The notes under the pieces were generated by a model, which did no database searches, had not been told where the DNA came from, and worked only from the letters and a program-made list of their open reading frames with translations. Positions 45,661 through 56,639 of a DNA stretch of 64,000 nt are shown piece by piece (position 1 is the first letter of the stretch; each line of letters begins with the position of its first letter). The stretch lies in assembly GCA_026419785.1 (NCBI GenBank), contig JAODTK010005822.1:682001-746000 (forward strand), written 5' to 3'. The stretch is from Sclerodactyla briareus. Taxonomy: Eukaryota > Echinodermata > Holothuroidea > Dendrochirotida > Sclerodactylidae. Both the position numbers and the translations under genes were made by a program.

Positions 45661-48600
45661 ATTTTGGCATTCAGCTTGTCCGAAATAACCCTAAAATGCC
45701 ACAAAATCAATTTAGGCAGGCAATTTCAGATCGCCCATTTTTGAACACAAGTACCCCACTATTATCTGTTAACAACCACAATAGGTGATTATTTCCTTTT
45801 TTCAGCATTTTCAACCAACAAAGTAATTCGAACTCCACGTGTTCACAAATAATCTGCCGATGACGCGACATTCACTGGGACCTATATCCATAACTTTCGA
45901 TAGGATCATCCTGCGAAAACCTGATTAAGAGTTGTGTGTAACCGAGAACTGCTACTATAGTAACTGGTGTTCATCTGTTCAGGAATTTAAGACACCCTGT
46001 TGACGCGCTGGATAAGGATTACGCCCATAGTATTACATGTTACAAGAATAACTAACAGGTTTTGAGTCCTGAGCTATTTCTGAGGAGGCAGAAGTGTCTT
46101 TCCGCGCGTGTTATGGTGCATCTCGGCCTCAAGGAGTTAACTACATACGAAACCATCATTTCAGGGATTATCTGCACATATACTTTACAATCGGAACATT
46201 TTAAAGTCTCTGATTGTGCGCGCGACAGTGCCATCTGATTAACCCTTTGTGTCCTAATTTGTTTCTGATGTGTCACGACAGAGCTCGTGTGACGCGAGTG
46301 GGCCAGTCTCAAGTGGTTAAACTGTACCAAGGACCGGTTACACAATAAGATTTTTTGAGAGACTGCTGCTACACGATCTTTTTCAAATTCTGGCCGAAAG
46401 AAACCCGAAAAAGAAGGAAAGGGGCTTTATACGTAGAAATATGAGCCTTCTCCAAAAAAAGGTTCGAAAAAAGCGTGCATTCCCAAGTGGACGTCAAATC
46501 GATATAAACTTTAAAAAATCTTAACAATGAATTCATTTATTCAATGAAGGTAGAAGCTTATTGTTTCCCAAAAAAGCGCTCATCCACATCGATATGACTT
46601 GAAGAATATCGCATTGGGTTTTCTATCATGTGGTTGTGGTTTTCAGTCAAATGTGCAAGGCCTGATATTGTTCAGCCGGAAAAACCAGGAACCAGGAAAA
46701 AATCAGTATCGTTGTAGTGTGACCCGCTCTTTAGAACCAGGAGCGAGTATATTACACGCTGTGCATGTTCTGATGAGATCCATATAGGATCAAACATTCT
46801 TTACTTCTACCTATTGGGAACACACGCGTGTTCATCTTGAATGTTTTGTGGCCTAGACCTCTGATTTTGAACAGAATCGACCAATATATTTTCGAAAAAT
46901 TGAAAATTGAAAACTTCTTCTCTAAGGAGGGATAACCGACTACTACGCGAGTGGTAAAAAAAAACAGTAGTATGGTATGTGGGCAGACATTTGAATCACT
47001 GTCTATTTCCACTTTACATACATCAACTGAATGCCGTTAAAACGTGATCGCGTCGTTAGTCTTCGAGCGTCGACCCCCTCCAGAAAATATTGTAACACTT
47101 CCAACAGAAGATCGTCACAACTGAACCGCCAACGGATGACAGTAGTTGTATACCAAAGACATTACCTAGTCAGAAGTCCAATAATTCTCCGTAGAATGAG
47201 GGGAGGGAATCTGCTGATGAAGCTGTTTGATTTCGTTTGCAGTTAACTACTTCGTTCATGACTCGGGACCGATATATCCATATAGGAAGTTGAAGTTCAG
47301 TCATTGACCTCTTTTTTTATGATTGCAGAAATATTTCAGCTATCCTGCACTTTGCGAGGTCATAATCATAGGAGATTCCTGTGAGTTCAGTAACCCAAAT
47401 GGCGCAAGCTCGAAACAGCCTACAAACAAAACAAAACAAACGATTGAAGTATGGTGTGAAACACCTGTTCTACAACTACATAGATTGTGCATAGGATGCA
47501 CAGTGTTGTCATACTGGAACTGGGTTTTATACAAATTTTCGTACAGGTGTTTGCGACAGCTATTGTTGTCTTCTATACACAACGTTGATAATTCACTTGG
47601 TTTAGTAGAATTTCAGTTTAGTAGCATAAATGTGATTCAGGTGCAACTTAATAGAATCCAATGAGAAAAATGACAAGCGGTGAAATAAACTCCCTCGTGG
47701 GAGTATTGTCTGCTCCCATCAGTTATCAACTAAAAGTGTTCAGAATTCAAAATATTAACAACCTTAAATAATTGGCCATTTCAACCTATACGGTACATGA
47801 AAATGTATTCATATTCGATTAGAGTTGAGCATTACGAGTAAGCTTAATGTACAAAGACACGGGAATTCCCTATGAACATCTTTGACAATTTGAGCGTGCC
47901 CATCATGAACTGCGCGGAGCGAAAAGTTCGTTCACAAACCCCGAATGACCACAGATGGCCCTTCCTCGAGTGATCTACGTTGAATGTACCAAACCTTGAA
48001 ATATGGAACACATGTCAGCAACTTCTCAACTAATGAGTAAATAAACAGTGCATAGAGGAGGGTGTCAACTTCGAAATGCATAACAAGATGAGATTATGCA
48101 AGAGTCATAATAGCTTGGTGCGTGTCTTCTTCCGTCCATTCTGTCTGCCAAGCCTCATATAAACATCTTTTCTCTGTCATTGTCACCCTGAAGAAGTATG
48201 TACTGCATTCACGTTTGACCGTTTGGCGGCAGTTTTTTCTTCTGTTCAAAGCTTACTGACATAGGAAACAACACTATGACCCAAACGTTCTACAAGGTTG
48301 ACGGCAATGAAGTGTACAGCACAAGTAGTTACAATGTTATGAATTTCATCTAGTACCTATCAGAAAGTACTAAAAAGTGAAATCCACAATCTCGCTGATG
48401 AGTTTGATCAACATGCATGATCTTCATAATCGACCTGGCGAGCGATATGCTGGCCTATGATCTCCGCGAGGTAGAAACAAAACCTGATAGATTTGTTAAC
48501 ATGAAGCCAATTATATCGAATAATTAATTCATCTGTTGTTTCTTTTCGTTTTTTTTTGTATAATGATCCTGTATTTTTTGTCCAATCAAGCAGTCAAGTG

Positions 48601-49219
48601 TGATAGTACTTTTACCTAGTACTCCAGCCTTACCCTAATGCTCTTCTCTTTTTTTCAGTTGTGTAGGTATCGGACCAGTATATACGAAACGAAATACAGT
48701 CCATGGGATTCAGTTCGTGAAGGTTGGTTTTATTTGCTTAATGGGCCCCTGAAACATTATGCATTAATATTAGTTACTCTCCATTCTTGCTGTATACTTC
48801 GTTGGTGGGAATCCGAGATCCGATTATTCACTGACCAGAAGGACCAATTCTCTATTCTGTAATACTATTTTAGGAAATTCCTATTGTTGAAGTTACATCC
48901 ACAAAGTAAAATGGGCAAGGTTCAACAAATGTTATTTTTATATGTGATGGAAACATCCCATCCTCGGTAAAATAACATGGGTGTATCAAGGAAATTGATG
49001 AGAACATACGGTATAACATTTCACAACGAGAGTATAAACGGAAGTACGATAAGTCTAAAGAATTCAGATCTATGAAGTATTATCACCATCTACTCGCATG
49101 ATTACAAATTATTCAGTGTTTTAATTTGGAAGGGAGGATATACACCCGTATATCTAAAAAAATTGCAGAATGCTGTGTCGTCCTAGAGTAAATGAATTAC
49201 TGTAAACAGTCCTTATTAC
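45661..49219. other. No identified gene; weak exon-like segments
   Basis: A plus-strand segment at 47330-47547 lies between gattgcag and a donor CAG|gtgttt and is open throughout. A second at 48657-48721 follows ctttttttcag and ends GAAG|gttggt. Neither has a recognised domain. A TTAA-bounded 82-bp segment (46239-46320, TTAACCC...GGTTAA) resembles a piggyBac-type footprint but is too small to call. Confidence 0.25.
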
Positions 49220-49356
49220 TTGTGTAGAGTCTGCGTAGTTAGGCGACTTGGCTTTTATTTCATGATGTTTGCGTGGTAGCCTACTGTTAACTTTCAAACC
49301 TCTTCCCACCCAATTCCCCTGATGATGATACAATACACTTGATTCTACCTGTGGGC
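49220..49356 (-). CDS. Candidate exon 5 of an unidentified minus-strand gene
   Basis: An open segment between acceptor aatatctcag and donor gtaata encodes PQVESSVLYHHQGNWVGRGL and continues to KSPNYADSTQ. It accepts phase 1 at its 5' end, which fits the phase 1 end of the candidate exon at 50208-50351. The protein is not recognised. Support is splice-site and phase logic only. Confidence 0.3.
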
Positions 49357-49559
49357 CTGAGATATTACACACTGTTCAAAACCCTGAACCTTGATTGAGT
49401 TCAGCCCCACAAAAGTGATTCCAGGATGGTTTCCAGTATGTGACCCGTGAGTTAGCAGGGTAGGTGGAGTAGTGGTGGTAAAGAAATCGTCAAAATCCGA
49501 TCAAATAATCTAACCATGGTATGGGAGCCGACCTTTCATCCTCTGAGTGGGTTCTGTAA

Positions 49560-49787
49560 TCACACAGGAACACACATAACAATTAATGAGATTCGATTAT
49601 TCAGGTGAGGTCGAGTTATTATGTGTTTACAAGCGACAGAATAACTAATGGCTAAACCAAAAACAATAGGATAATTGTATTCCCCACCAGAAAACGACGA
49701 ACCAAATGTCAGCTTGATTGGACATAAGCCGTCCCTTTGTTTGTAAACACACATACACAAACGCCCCGAAATCTCGCCGCCCACGCA

Positions 49788-49833
<46 letters not shown>

Positions 49834-49861
49834 ATATATTATATATATATATATATATATA
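49560..49861. repeat. Diverged satellite unit followed by AT microsatellite
   Basis: 49560-49740 has scattered motifs of the 8.3-10.1 kb satellite (AACACACATA, TTATGTGTTTACAAGC, CCAAAAACAATAGG). 49790-49861 is an (AT)n tract with two phase slips. Confidence 0.6.
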
Positions 49862-50207
49862 ACACGCCTCGTTAGAAGTGGTGGTAACGTACGCTTTTTA
49901 GCCACTGGAGGTATTAGGGATGAGATCGATGCGATTGAAACTCCGCTGGACTTCGGGAGAGGCGAGCGATAACTTTATGGTCAATCAGTTCCGTCCGGAG
50001 CGCAGACACTGAGGTGACTGAGAAATGTTGCTTCATCTCTACAATGACGTTACTAAACACCTGGCTTGGTTTGCTTACCTCGTTTTCGGTTTCGAGGTTA
50101 GGTTATCAACCATTTCAGTCCCTTAGTCTTTTCGTCGTCTGAAACAGTTCTCGCACCGGGGCACCAGAAATTCTCTGTAATGACGAAACGTGTAGTCCGT
50201 ACCATAC

Positions 50208-50351
50208 CTTCCAGCAAGTGAAGAAGTATATCGGTAACGTTCAAAGCATATATGGTGGTCTTTGAATTAGGAGGGTTAAAAAAATGTGGTTCATCTACAC
50301 AATCATGCACTCCGGAATATGGCAGCCAGATGTCAACCGGTGATACATCAC
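50208..50351 (-). CDS. Candidate exon 4 of an unidentified minus-strand gene
   Basis: This is a 144-bp open segment, phase 1 at both ends, between acceptor gtaactgcag and donor GGAAG|gtatgg. It encodes DVSPVDIWLPYSGVHDCVDE and ends NVTDILLHLLE. The length divides by three, so it would be a cassette-type symmetric exon. I recognise no domain. The gap to the phase 0 end of the candidate exon at 51900-52046 requires another exon that I did not find. Confidence 0.35.
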
Positions 50352-51063
50352 CTGCAGTTACCGTCAATATATGACGAAAGTACTAATGGTGTGAGTTCGA
50401 TTAGAATCCAGGTGGATCTTCACTAATTTGACATTTACAGGAGACAAGTTGGGGTCCGGACAGAATCACGTCGAGTATAGGTCGTCTGGAAAGTTCTAAC
50501 TCTTCCAGCCGAAAACGTAATCAGTAAATGTATGGTATTTGTAGATGCTATTGATGCTATTCTTCTCTGCTTTCAGATCAATATTGGCGTGGGCCTCCAA
50601 GTTGGGAACACAGTACAACGATTCAGAGACCTCTCAACAGAGGCAATACAATGTATAGGTCAAGATGGGGATCTAATGGAGTTTCGCTACCTGCCATGCC
50701 TTGTAACTGAACCCGTGGAATAAATCGCAAAGGACAATTGATCCTGTAACTCCGATAATTGACAAAAAACGAGCATTATACTGCATCACTTCGCAACCTC
50801 AATCTCAAATTACCCCACAGTCAGCTAACCAAATCGGGCCAATCACATTGCGGAAAAGATTCAATTAAATTATGATACTAGGTAAACTCTATGATCATGG
50901 CTAGTAACTTCTGTAAATTGGTTTCAATAGGCGTAGTGTGACCTATCTCTGCATGATGGATGCCGCCTATACACATACATAATATCTGGCTTCATGAGGA
51001 AGCTAGAACTAGCATTGTCAGTATAGATGCAAATCTCACGGTTAAAGGTAACTTTCCTTTGAC

Positions 51064-51180
51064 CACCAGATGCACCAAGCTCAATTGGGTAGAGCGGTTC
51101 CACGTAAGCAGAGGTCCGCGCTCGCATCCCGGTGGAGCCCTGTGGCATTTTTTGTTTTTTCCCTCACTTCCTATTTCCAA
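51064..51180 (+). mobile_element. tRNA-derived SINE head
   Basis: A strong A-box-like segment AGCTCAATTGGGTAGAGC is followed at tRNA-like spacing by a B-box-like CGCTCGCATCCCGG, then GGAGCCCTGTGGCATTTTTT and a T/C-rich tail. The anticodon arm does not pair well and the downstream tail is typical of SINEs, so it is not called a tRNA gene. It has no central core like the other two SINEs. Confidence 0.6.
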
Positions 51181-51899
51181 CCATCCCGCCTATCATATAT
51201 ATATGAGCACACAGCATATACGAAGACAATTACCTGTCCGATCTCACATAGGTTCATAGAGTCATGCCGCATCCCAAATCTATGGACATTTAGTCTATGC
51301 GATTCTAGTCATAGTCACCAATACTGTCGATTAGTAGAAGTATTTCACTATCTGGAATTAGTGCGTCACTTTAACCATGCATTTCTTTCACAATACTAAC
51401 GCTCATTACGAGGTGCTTTCAGAGTTGTTCAGACCGGATTGATGGTTCACTCTGTGTTTACTGTTGAGTAGCTATTGGTCGGGCGGAACGCAGCTTTCCA
51501 GAAGGCTCAATGCCAACCGGTTGTTGGGGTTCAAGTTTCGATTCTGAAAAGCTAAACCATGAGTACGAACTTGTGACAACCATGTGAAAGTGAGCTGTAA
51601 AACATATAAACGACCATGGTAATCCTAAGATTTGTAACGATGCTGCGAATTATTTTAATCAATCTTCCGAACAGAATTTCCACGTGCGCACAGAGAATTC
51701 CAGGTAGTACCTCGAGACACCATCTATATGGACTAAAATACTTGCACTTCTACGAATACAACTCTCTACCTTCATACCACGTTCGCATTTCCCCTCACCT
51801 CAAGGGGTCTTTCATTCGGTTGACCTCCAATAAATAGATTTTTACCTCTCGCCTCAATCCTGTCGGACTAGTCAATACCGTAATGAGGCTTGAACATAC

Positions 51900-52046
51900 C
51901 TCCTTGAACACCACTTTTTTCTGACACCCTTTTGTGGAGCTTGAGGTTATTGTTGCTTTCTCTTTTCCACACATGATCCACCCTTCAATGACTTTGTTCG
52001 GAGGTATGAATGACTCGAGGCCCTTGAATCTCCCGTCCTGTATGAC
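51900..52046 (-). CDS. Candidate exon 3 of an unidentified minus-strand gene
   Basis: This is a 147-bp (49-codon) open segment, phase 0 at both ends, with acceptor tgcctccacag and a consensus donor AAGGAG|gtatgt. It encodes VIQDGRFKGLESFIPPNKVI and then EGWIMCGKEKATITSSSTKG. The composition looks like real protein. Its phase fits the candidate exon at 52711-52833. Confidence 0.45.
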
Positions 52047-52710
52047 CTGTGGAGGCAAACAATTTTCGCGTAATGAAAACGTTTCATTTCCCCTTTATTC
52101 TCTAGCTGTAACTTATACCAGGAATGTGTACCTTATTATACTTTATGCCGCCAACACACCCAGGACTGTGTAGCATTTATTTGACGTCGCCTACATTTGC
52201 GATTCGTAGCTTCTGAGAAGATTTCATGGGAATCAAATAACTGGGTGGCTAATTAAGAACATCCCATATTTGCGTAGGTGATCGTTATACTCACTGTCGC
52301 TCGACAAACAGTTTCGGAAAGATTCTTACCAGGTGAATGTCAATCTTGAAAACCTTTTGTACCCTAAAATTTGCACACATGTTCAGCTCAAGATAAATCG
52401 TAAAATCTTTGTTCAATTGTTGTATTCGACCTTAAATGGCGATATGAAATCGATCATCTTTGCAAAAATTCGGGGTCATAAATTGGCCGAGCACCGAAAT
52501 TGCTTCCTCCACCACCCTGCTGGCTGCTTAATTCGCATTGGGGATGGTACCATACTCTGTCATCACGGATTGACACATGCTCGGTTTTGAATATCAAATC
52601 TAACCTCTATGGTCGAGTATTCCGTAGATACCAAGATGCTGTTACAGGAAACAGCACTGTGCAGGTCTTGAACATCCGAACGCCAACACCGTTATCAGTA
52701 TAAGCTCGAC

Positions 52711-52833
52711 CTTGGGCAAAATGTCCTTCCTATGTTCGGGTTTTATCAGAACGGTAAGAAAGTCACCACTCTCGTCATCTATCAGAGTAATAATCCTCCC
52801 TGGGTGCGGGCCTGCCTTTGCTTGGTCTTTAAC
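52711..52833 (-). CDS. Candidate exon 2 of an unidentified minus-strand gene
   Basis: This is a 123-bp (41-codon) open segment, phase 0 at both ends, with acceptor attcaacccag and donor CCAAG|gtcgag. It encodes KAGPHPGRIITLIDDESGDF followed by LTVLIKPEHRKDILPK. It reads as a globular domain fragment, but I cannot name the family. Confidence 0.45.
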
Positions 52834-53486
52834 CTGGGTTGAATATACAAAAACGAAACACATACACACAACGTAACATACATAACTGCATTACAATTAT
52901 GTTTGATACATTGTGAACGATAAATTATGGTATCATGCTTATTGATTTTTATAGAGATATCTCTCTGCGGCCTTTTTTTTTTTAATTAGACCTCAACTTA
53001 CAGTATTCCACTAGGACGGAAGAATGGTAGAATGGTGAGTGGTATCAGTGACACTTCTCGAACAAATATTTCGAGATCGAAATTCCAGCAGTCACGTACG
53101 TTTTTTCGCAGGTGACTGTACCTGAGCATGTTTCCACACAGTCGGGTAGCATCCCCGTAGAATAACAAGAGGTAGAGCTTGCTAAAGATGGACGCAAGTT
53201 TAGGGGCACACTTCAGGAGGACAAGGAGGAACTCAATCAGGACGCAGATGCCTTATTAATGTCTAAACTATTAGTGTTCCACGGACCATGCGAGTGGTGA
53301 ACAACGTCCGAAAGGCAGAAATTCTGGGACATAGATTTGGCCAGCAACCAAAATAAACGACTACCAGAAAGGCGGGAGTGTATTAGCCATTAGGAGAAGA
53401 AACTGTCCAAACAAGGCGAATCAGCGGAGTTCGATGTCTGAAGTTTGTAATGTATATATTACAACTACTAATTTGCAACGTTTTAC

Positions 53487-53719
53487 CTCGAATGAATCCA
53501 AAGAGGCATAAGACGCTGAGATGTTTCGGCCTTTTCCGAGCGTATCCACTGTGATTGTCGGTAAGTTTACCATCTGATTCTGTGGGTTGCAGTACTGGTT
53601 GAACACTCTCTGCTTCTTCTGTTTGGCCGTGGTATTGCTGATGCAAGATCCGGATGCTCGATGGAGAGCTTCTTAGCCGAAAAAGCTGACTCCAGGGTTT
53701 CTCGGGATACATATGCAAT
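53487..53719 (-). CDS. Candidate exon 1 of an unidentified minus-strand gene
   Basis: It starts after gtatag with SRETLESAFSAKKLSIEHPD, changes frame once in the middle, and ends NISASYASLDSFE before GAG|gtaaaa in phase 0, fitting the next candidate exon. The length is 233 bp where 234 would keep phase 0, the same one-base deficit seen in POLR2C exons. No domain recognised. Confidence 0.35.
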
Positions 53720-55070
53720 CTATACGATCATCTATTCCGGGAGGATTTACTGGAAGAGAATTTTAATTTGTAGCACCTCTCTCCTTTGCACTTAATAATC
53801 AGTTCTTCGTCGCAACAACTGAAAAGGAGCATCGGTGAAGATCTGTTTGCGACAGTTAGCAACAGATCATGACTATCTTACATCATCAGGCTCTTCAGGG
53901 ATTGTTCTTTAGGAATCCGTTTATAGACGTAGCATTTTATCTCTGTTGGAATGTATGAAAAATCACAACAATGTATATAAAGCATGTCGTATTTCTTTAC
54001 GATACAAGACTCTCATGCTCCGAAGCTGGACTTTCAACATGAATTTCAACCCCAAATCGCGAATACGATAGTACAAAAAATTATGATCGAGGTAGTCGGA
54101 AAAAGTAGCAGGATATAACAATATTGAAATGCTGTTTCGGAACAGCAATAAAGTAAGGATCTGTATGAATTGTCGTAACACGAACGCAGCAGCAATGCGT
54201 TAAGAGTGGTTCTTTTTCCTTATTTGGCAACGAAACAATCAGAGGACCTTAGACCAGACCCGAGTAATACTGTTCAGGGCAACCTACATGCCAGTAATGA
54301 ACCGCATTCTTGGAAGTTCCGCATGGAAGTAATAAAGTTTCCAGAATTCTGACCTCGGTGTCTAAACCACAGATGAGTCTTGACCAGAGACCCCCAAATA
54401 AAGTGGAACATGCACTCTATGGCGACCACCCAACATACACTACAACGGCCGAACACATCCACAGTATCGCAAACCGGTTTGCCTTCGGGCAGGGAAACCA
54501 AAATGGTCTGTTGCTTCATTTTTCCTTTCAGAGAGATAAGGGCAATGATCAATATTATGAAAAGGCCCTAAGTACAAGCCCTTTTTTTAAGCATCATGCA
54601 TGCACCACTAGTAACAGTCATCTCAATACCTCAATAAGTTGCTTTCACTTTACCACCATCTTGGTTGAACTCCAACATTTATTTCAAATGCATGCCTGTC
54701 CGAACATTAAATTGCTTCCATCTGCCATGAAGATGAAAATTGTGCAGGTTTCATAGAAAAGTGCTACCTAGTATAGTCCTAGCTGGATTCAGACCATCCC
54801 ACAGACAGATGCTGCTGGAAAGGATGGAACCCTTTTTAGCAATCTTTAAATACGAGGGCGCAATTCAGCATCAAGGTTATAGAGGTTTTTCATTCTATTT
54901 TTAGACTGTAACATTAGTCCTGGAAATAGGCAAGGCTTTGGCCTGATGTTAAGCTTGCAATGTTGCAGTTTGTATGAGTCATCTACATCAGTCATTTGAA
55001 AATAATATTGTGTTAACAAGAATTTTCAAGACTTTGACCCCTGTGACACCTGTTGACACTTTGACCTCAG
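53720..55070. other. Longest open frame in the window, not assigned
   Basis: A plus-strand frame at 54310-54756 (148 codons) overlaps a 92-codon minus-strand frame. Neither shows a recognised domain or convincing splice context. It might contain an exon (about 54340-54540), but nothing decides the strand. Confidence 0.25.
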
Positions 55071-55186
55071 TGTACCCCGAAACGACAGGAATCACCCACT
55101 CTATATATGACGATACCATGTCTGGGGGAAACCTTTACCTGCGAATAGTAGATAGCTTCTGCGTCATTGCCCTCCAAAAGTTGCAG
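55071..55186 (+). CDS. Candidate plus-strand exon, unidentified
   Basis: An open segment between acceptor tttgacctcag and donor TTGCAG|gtgata. It encodes VYPETTGITHSIYDDTMSGG and continues NLYLRIVDSF. Not recognised. Its phase does not directly fit the segment at 55513. Confidence 0.25.
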
Positions 55187-55425
55187 GTGATAATTTTTTT
55201 TTAAAGCGGGTTCAAAAGTTACATAGTATTCTAATGGAGTGCGCAAACTGTGAAAAAACCTGCCTCATTAATCCCCTCACAGAATCGTTCCAAATTAGCT
55301 TCGCATGAGAGAAACAAGTTTTATCATATTTCTGTGAATTCACTCATTCATGTTTATTGAGACAGTGTGTTTTTCACACAAAAACGAAACCGTAGGAAAG
55401 CCCTAACATTTCATCCCCCTCCCTA

Positions 55426-55473
55426 CCCCCCCCCCCCCCCCCCCCCCCCCCCCACCCCCCCCCCCCCCCCCCC
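55426..55473. repeat. Long poly(C) tract, 28 + 19 C split by one A
   Basis: An uninterrupted run of 28 C, one A, then 19 C. It is the extreme example of the many 15-20-base G or C runs in this window (27123, 24766, 28958, 34566). The proline-rich frame across it is an artefact. Confidence 0.95.
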
Positions 55474-55512
55474 ATGTTCGAATACAAGCAATTTCCTTAT
55501 TGCTTATGTCAG

Positions 55513-55772
55513 GCGTTGGGCAGTCCCCGCGCGATGTTCAAGTAGGGCTGTCAAATAATTACGCCTACGCTTCATTTGGGGATGCCGACATAATAACGTT
55601 AACTGATTCTTATGTGATGTTTGGACTTCTGCTGGCCTTTGATCACGTTCTCACAAATTTTTCCCCCTGGATATTCAATACGTCGACCACTTCAGGAAAA
55701 CCTATGTACAATTCCCGTGCGGACAAAGTGAGCGTCTATGATTCCTTAGGCTCGAGAAACCACCAGTATTGA
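55513..55772 (+). CDS. Candidate terminal exon, unidentified
   Basis: After the acceptor gcttatgtcag an open reading of 86 codons ends in TGA at 55770-55772. It encodes QVGLSNNYAYASFGDADIIT and ends SVYDSLGSRNHQY. It has balanced composition and could be a last exon, but the family is unknown and the preceding exon is not established. Confidence 0.3.
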
Positions 55773-56079
55773 CACGATGAATTAAACTATCCTGTGATGA
55801 CTAGTACATAGTACTGGCTTAGAATGTATAAATAAAACCTTTTGGGGGATACACAGGTATTTATTATATATTTGCCAAAAAATAAGAAAGGGTTTGGAAA
55901 ATATCACCAAAAATAAAATAGGGTAGTCAAGATAATAATATTACACCTCGGGAACCCTCCTCCACATGAAACAAAAATATCACTCAAATCGTCCGTGCTT
56001 AGTTCCATTTGACTCATAAGGCTTGTCTGAAAATGAATGCATTTGGGTACAACATTGATATTTTCATTCACATTTCAGA

Positions 56080-56240
56080 ATGAGAGAGTGGTATCATCAT
56101 GACGCTTGTACGTCCCAGGTTCGAATTCCTCCTGCGGTCAACCATACGGTTTTTTTTCCCTCTAGGCGGCGTCATTGCATTCTTGCTCAAGGCGAGGTCG
56201 AGGTCTTTTACCCCACGACGTTCTGCTGTGGGGTTCGTTT
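56080..56240 (+). mobile_element. Possible SINE relic
   Basis: A B-box-like GGTTCGAATTCC follows GAGAGTGGTATCATCATG at roughly tRNA-like spacing. A hairpin CCCCAC...GTGGGG occurs about 100 bases on. No second copy was found in the window, so the call is weak. Confidence 0.3.
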
Positions 56241-56639
56241 AGGGATCATTGCAAAATACGTTTGTGAAGCCGTCAGACGGTGAACATGGATTTTTTCGCT
56301 CCTCCAGGATCGGAGAAAATAGTCGGATCCTGGTGTTCACTGATTGTTTTTCTGAGGCGGGGTGGCGTCCCGAGAGCAAGTAGGAATTGGCCCTACCCCA
56401 CTGCATTTTGGATATCATCTATCAGAGAAGTCGAGTTATCCGCGTGGTCATCCACTATCAATGCGACATGATATGCCAGGGTTCCCAGATGAGCCCTCAA
56501 CGTGGGCTTGCCGAACCCGTTGAAATTCAAATTATATCGCATCAGATGACTTGTAATTATGGAACAACTAGGATTACACTACAACAATCATTTCAAGCAT
56601 TTAAACATGATGGAAACTATTAATATGCAGTCGGAGTTG

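Noticed and set aside
46239-46320. piggyBac-type 82-bp element bounded by TTAA
   Set aside because: Inverted similarity covers only about six bases beyond the TTAA sites, which is expected by chance.
51064-51140. Functional tRNA gene
   Set aside because: No complete cloverleaf, and a SINE-like T-rich tail follows directly.
54310-54756. 148-codon frame as a gene
   Set aside because: No recognisable domain, a competing frame on the other strand, and no decisive splice or start context.
55367-55558. Proline-rich open frame over the poly(C) tract
   Set aside because: It exists only because C-runs encode proline; no start context or domain.
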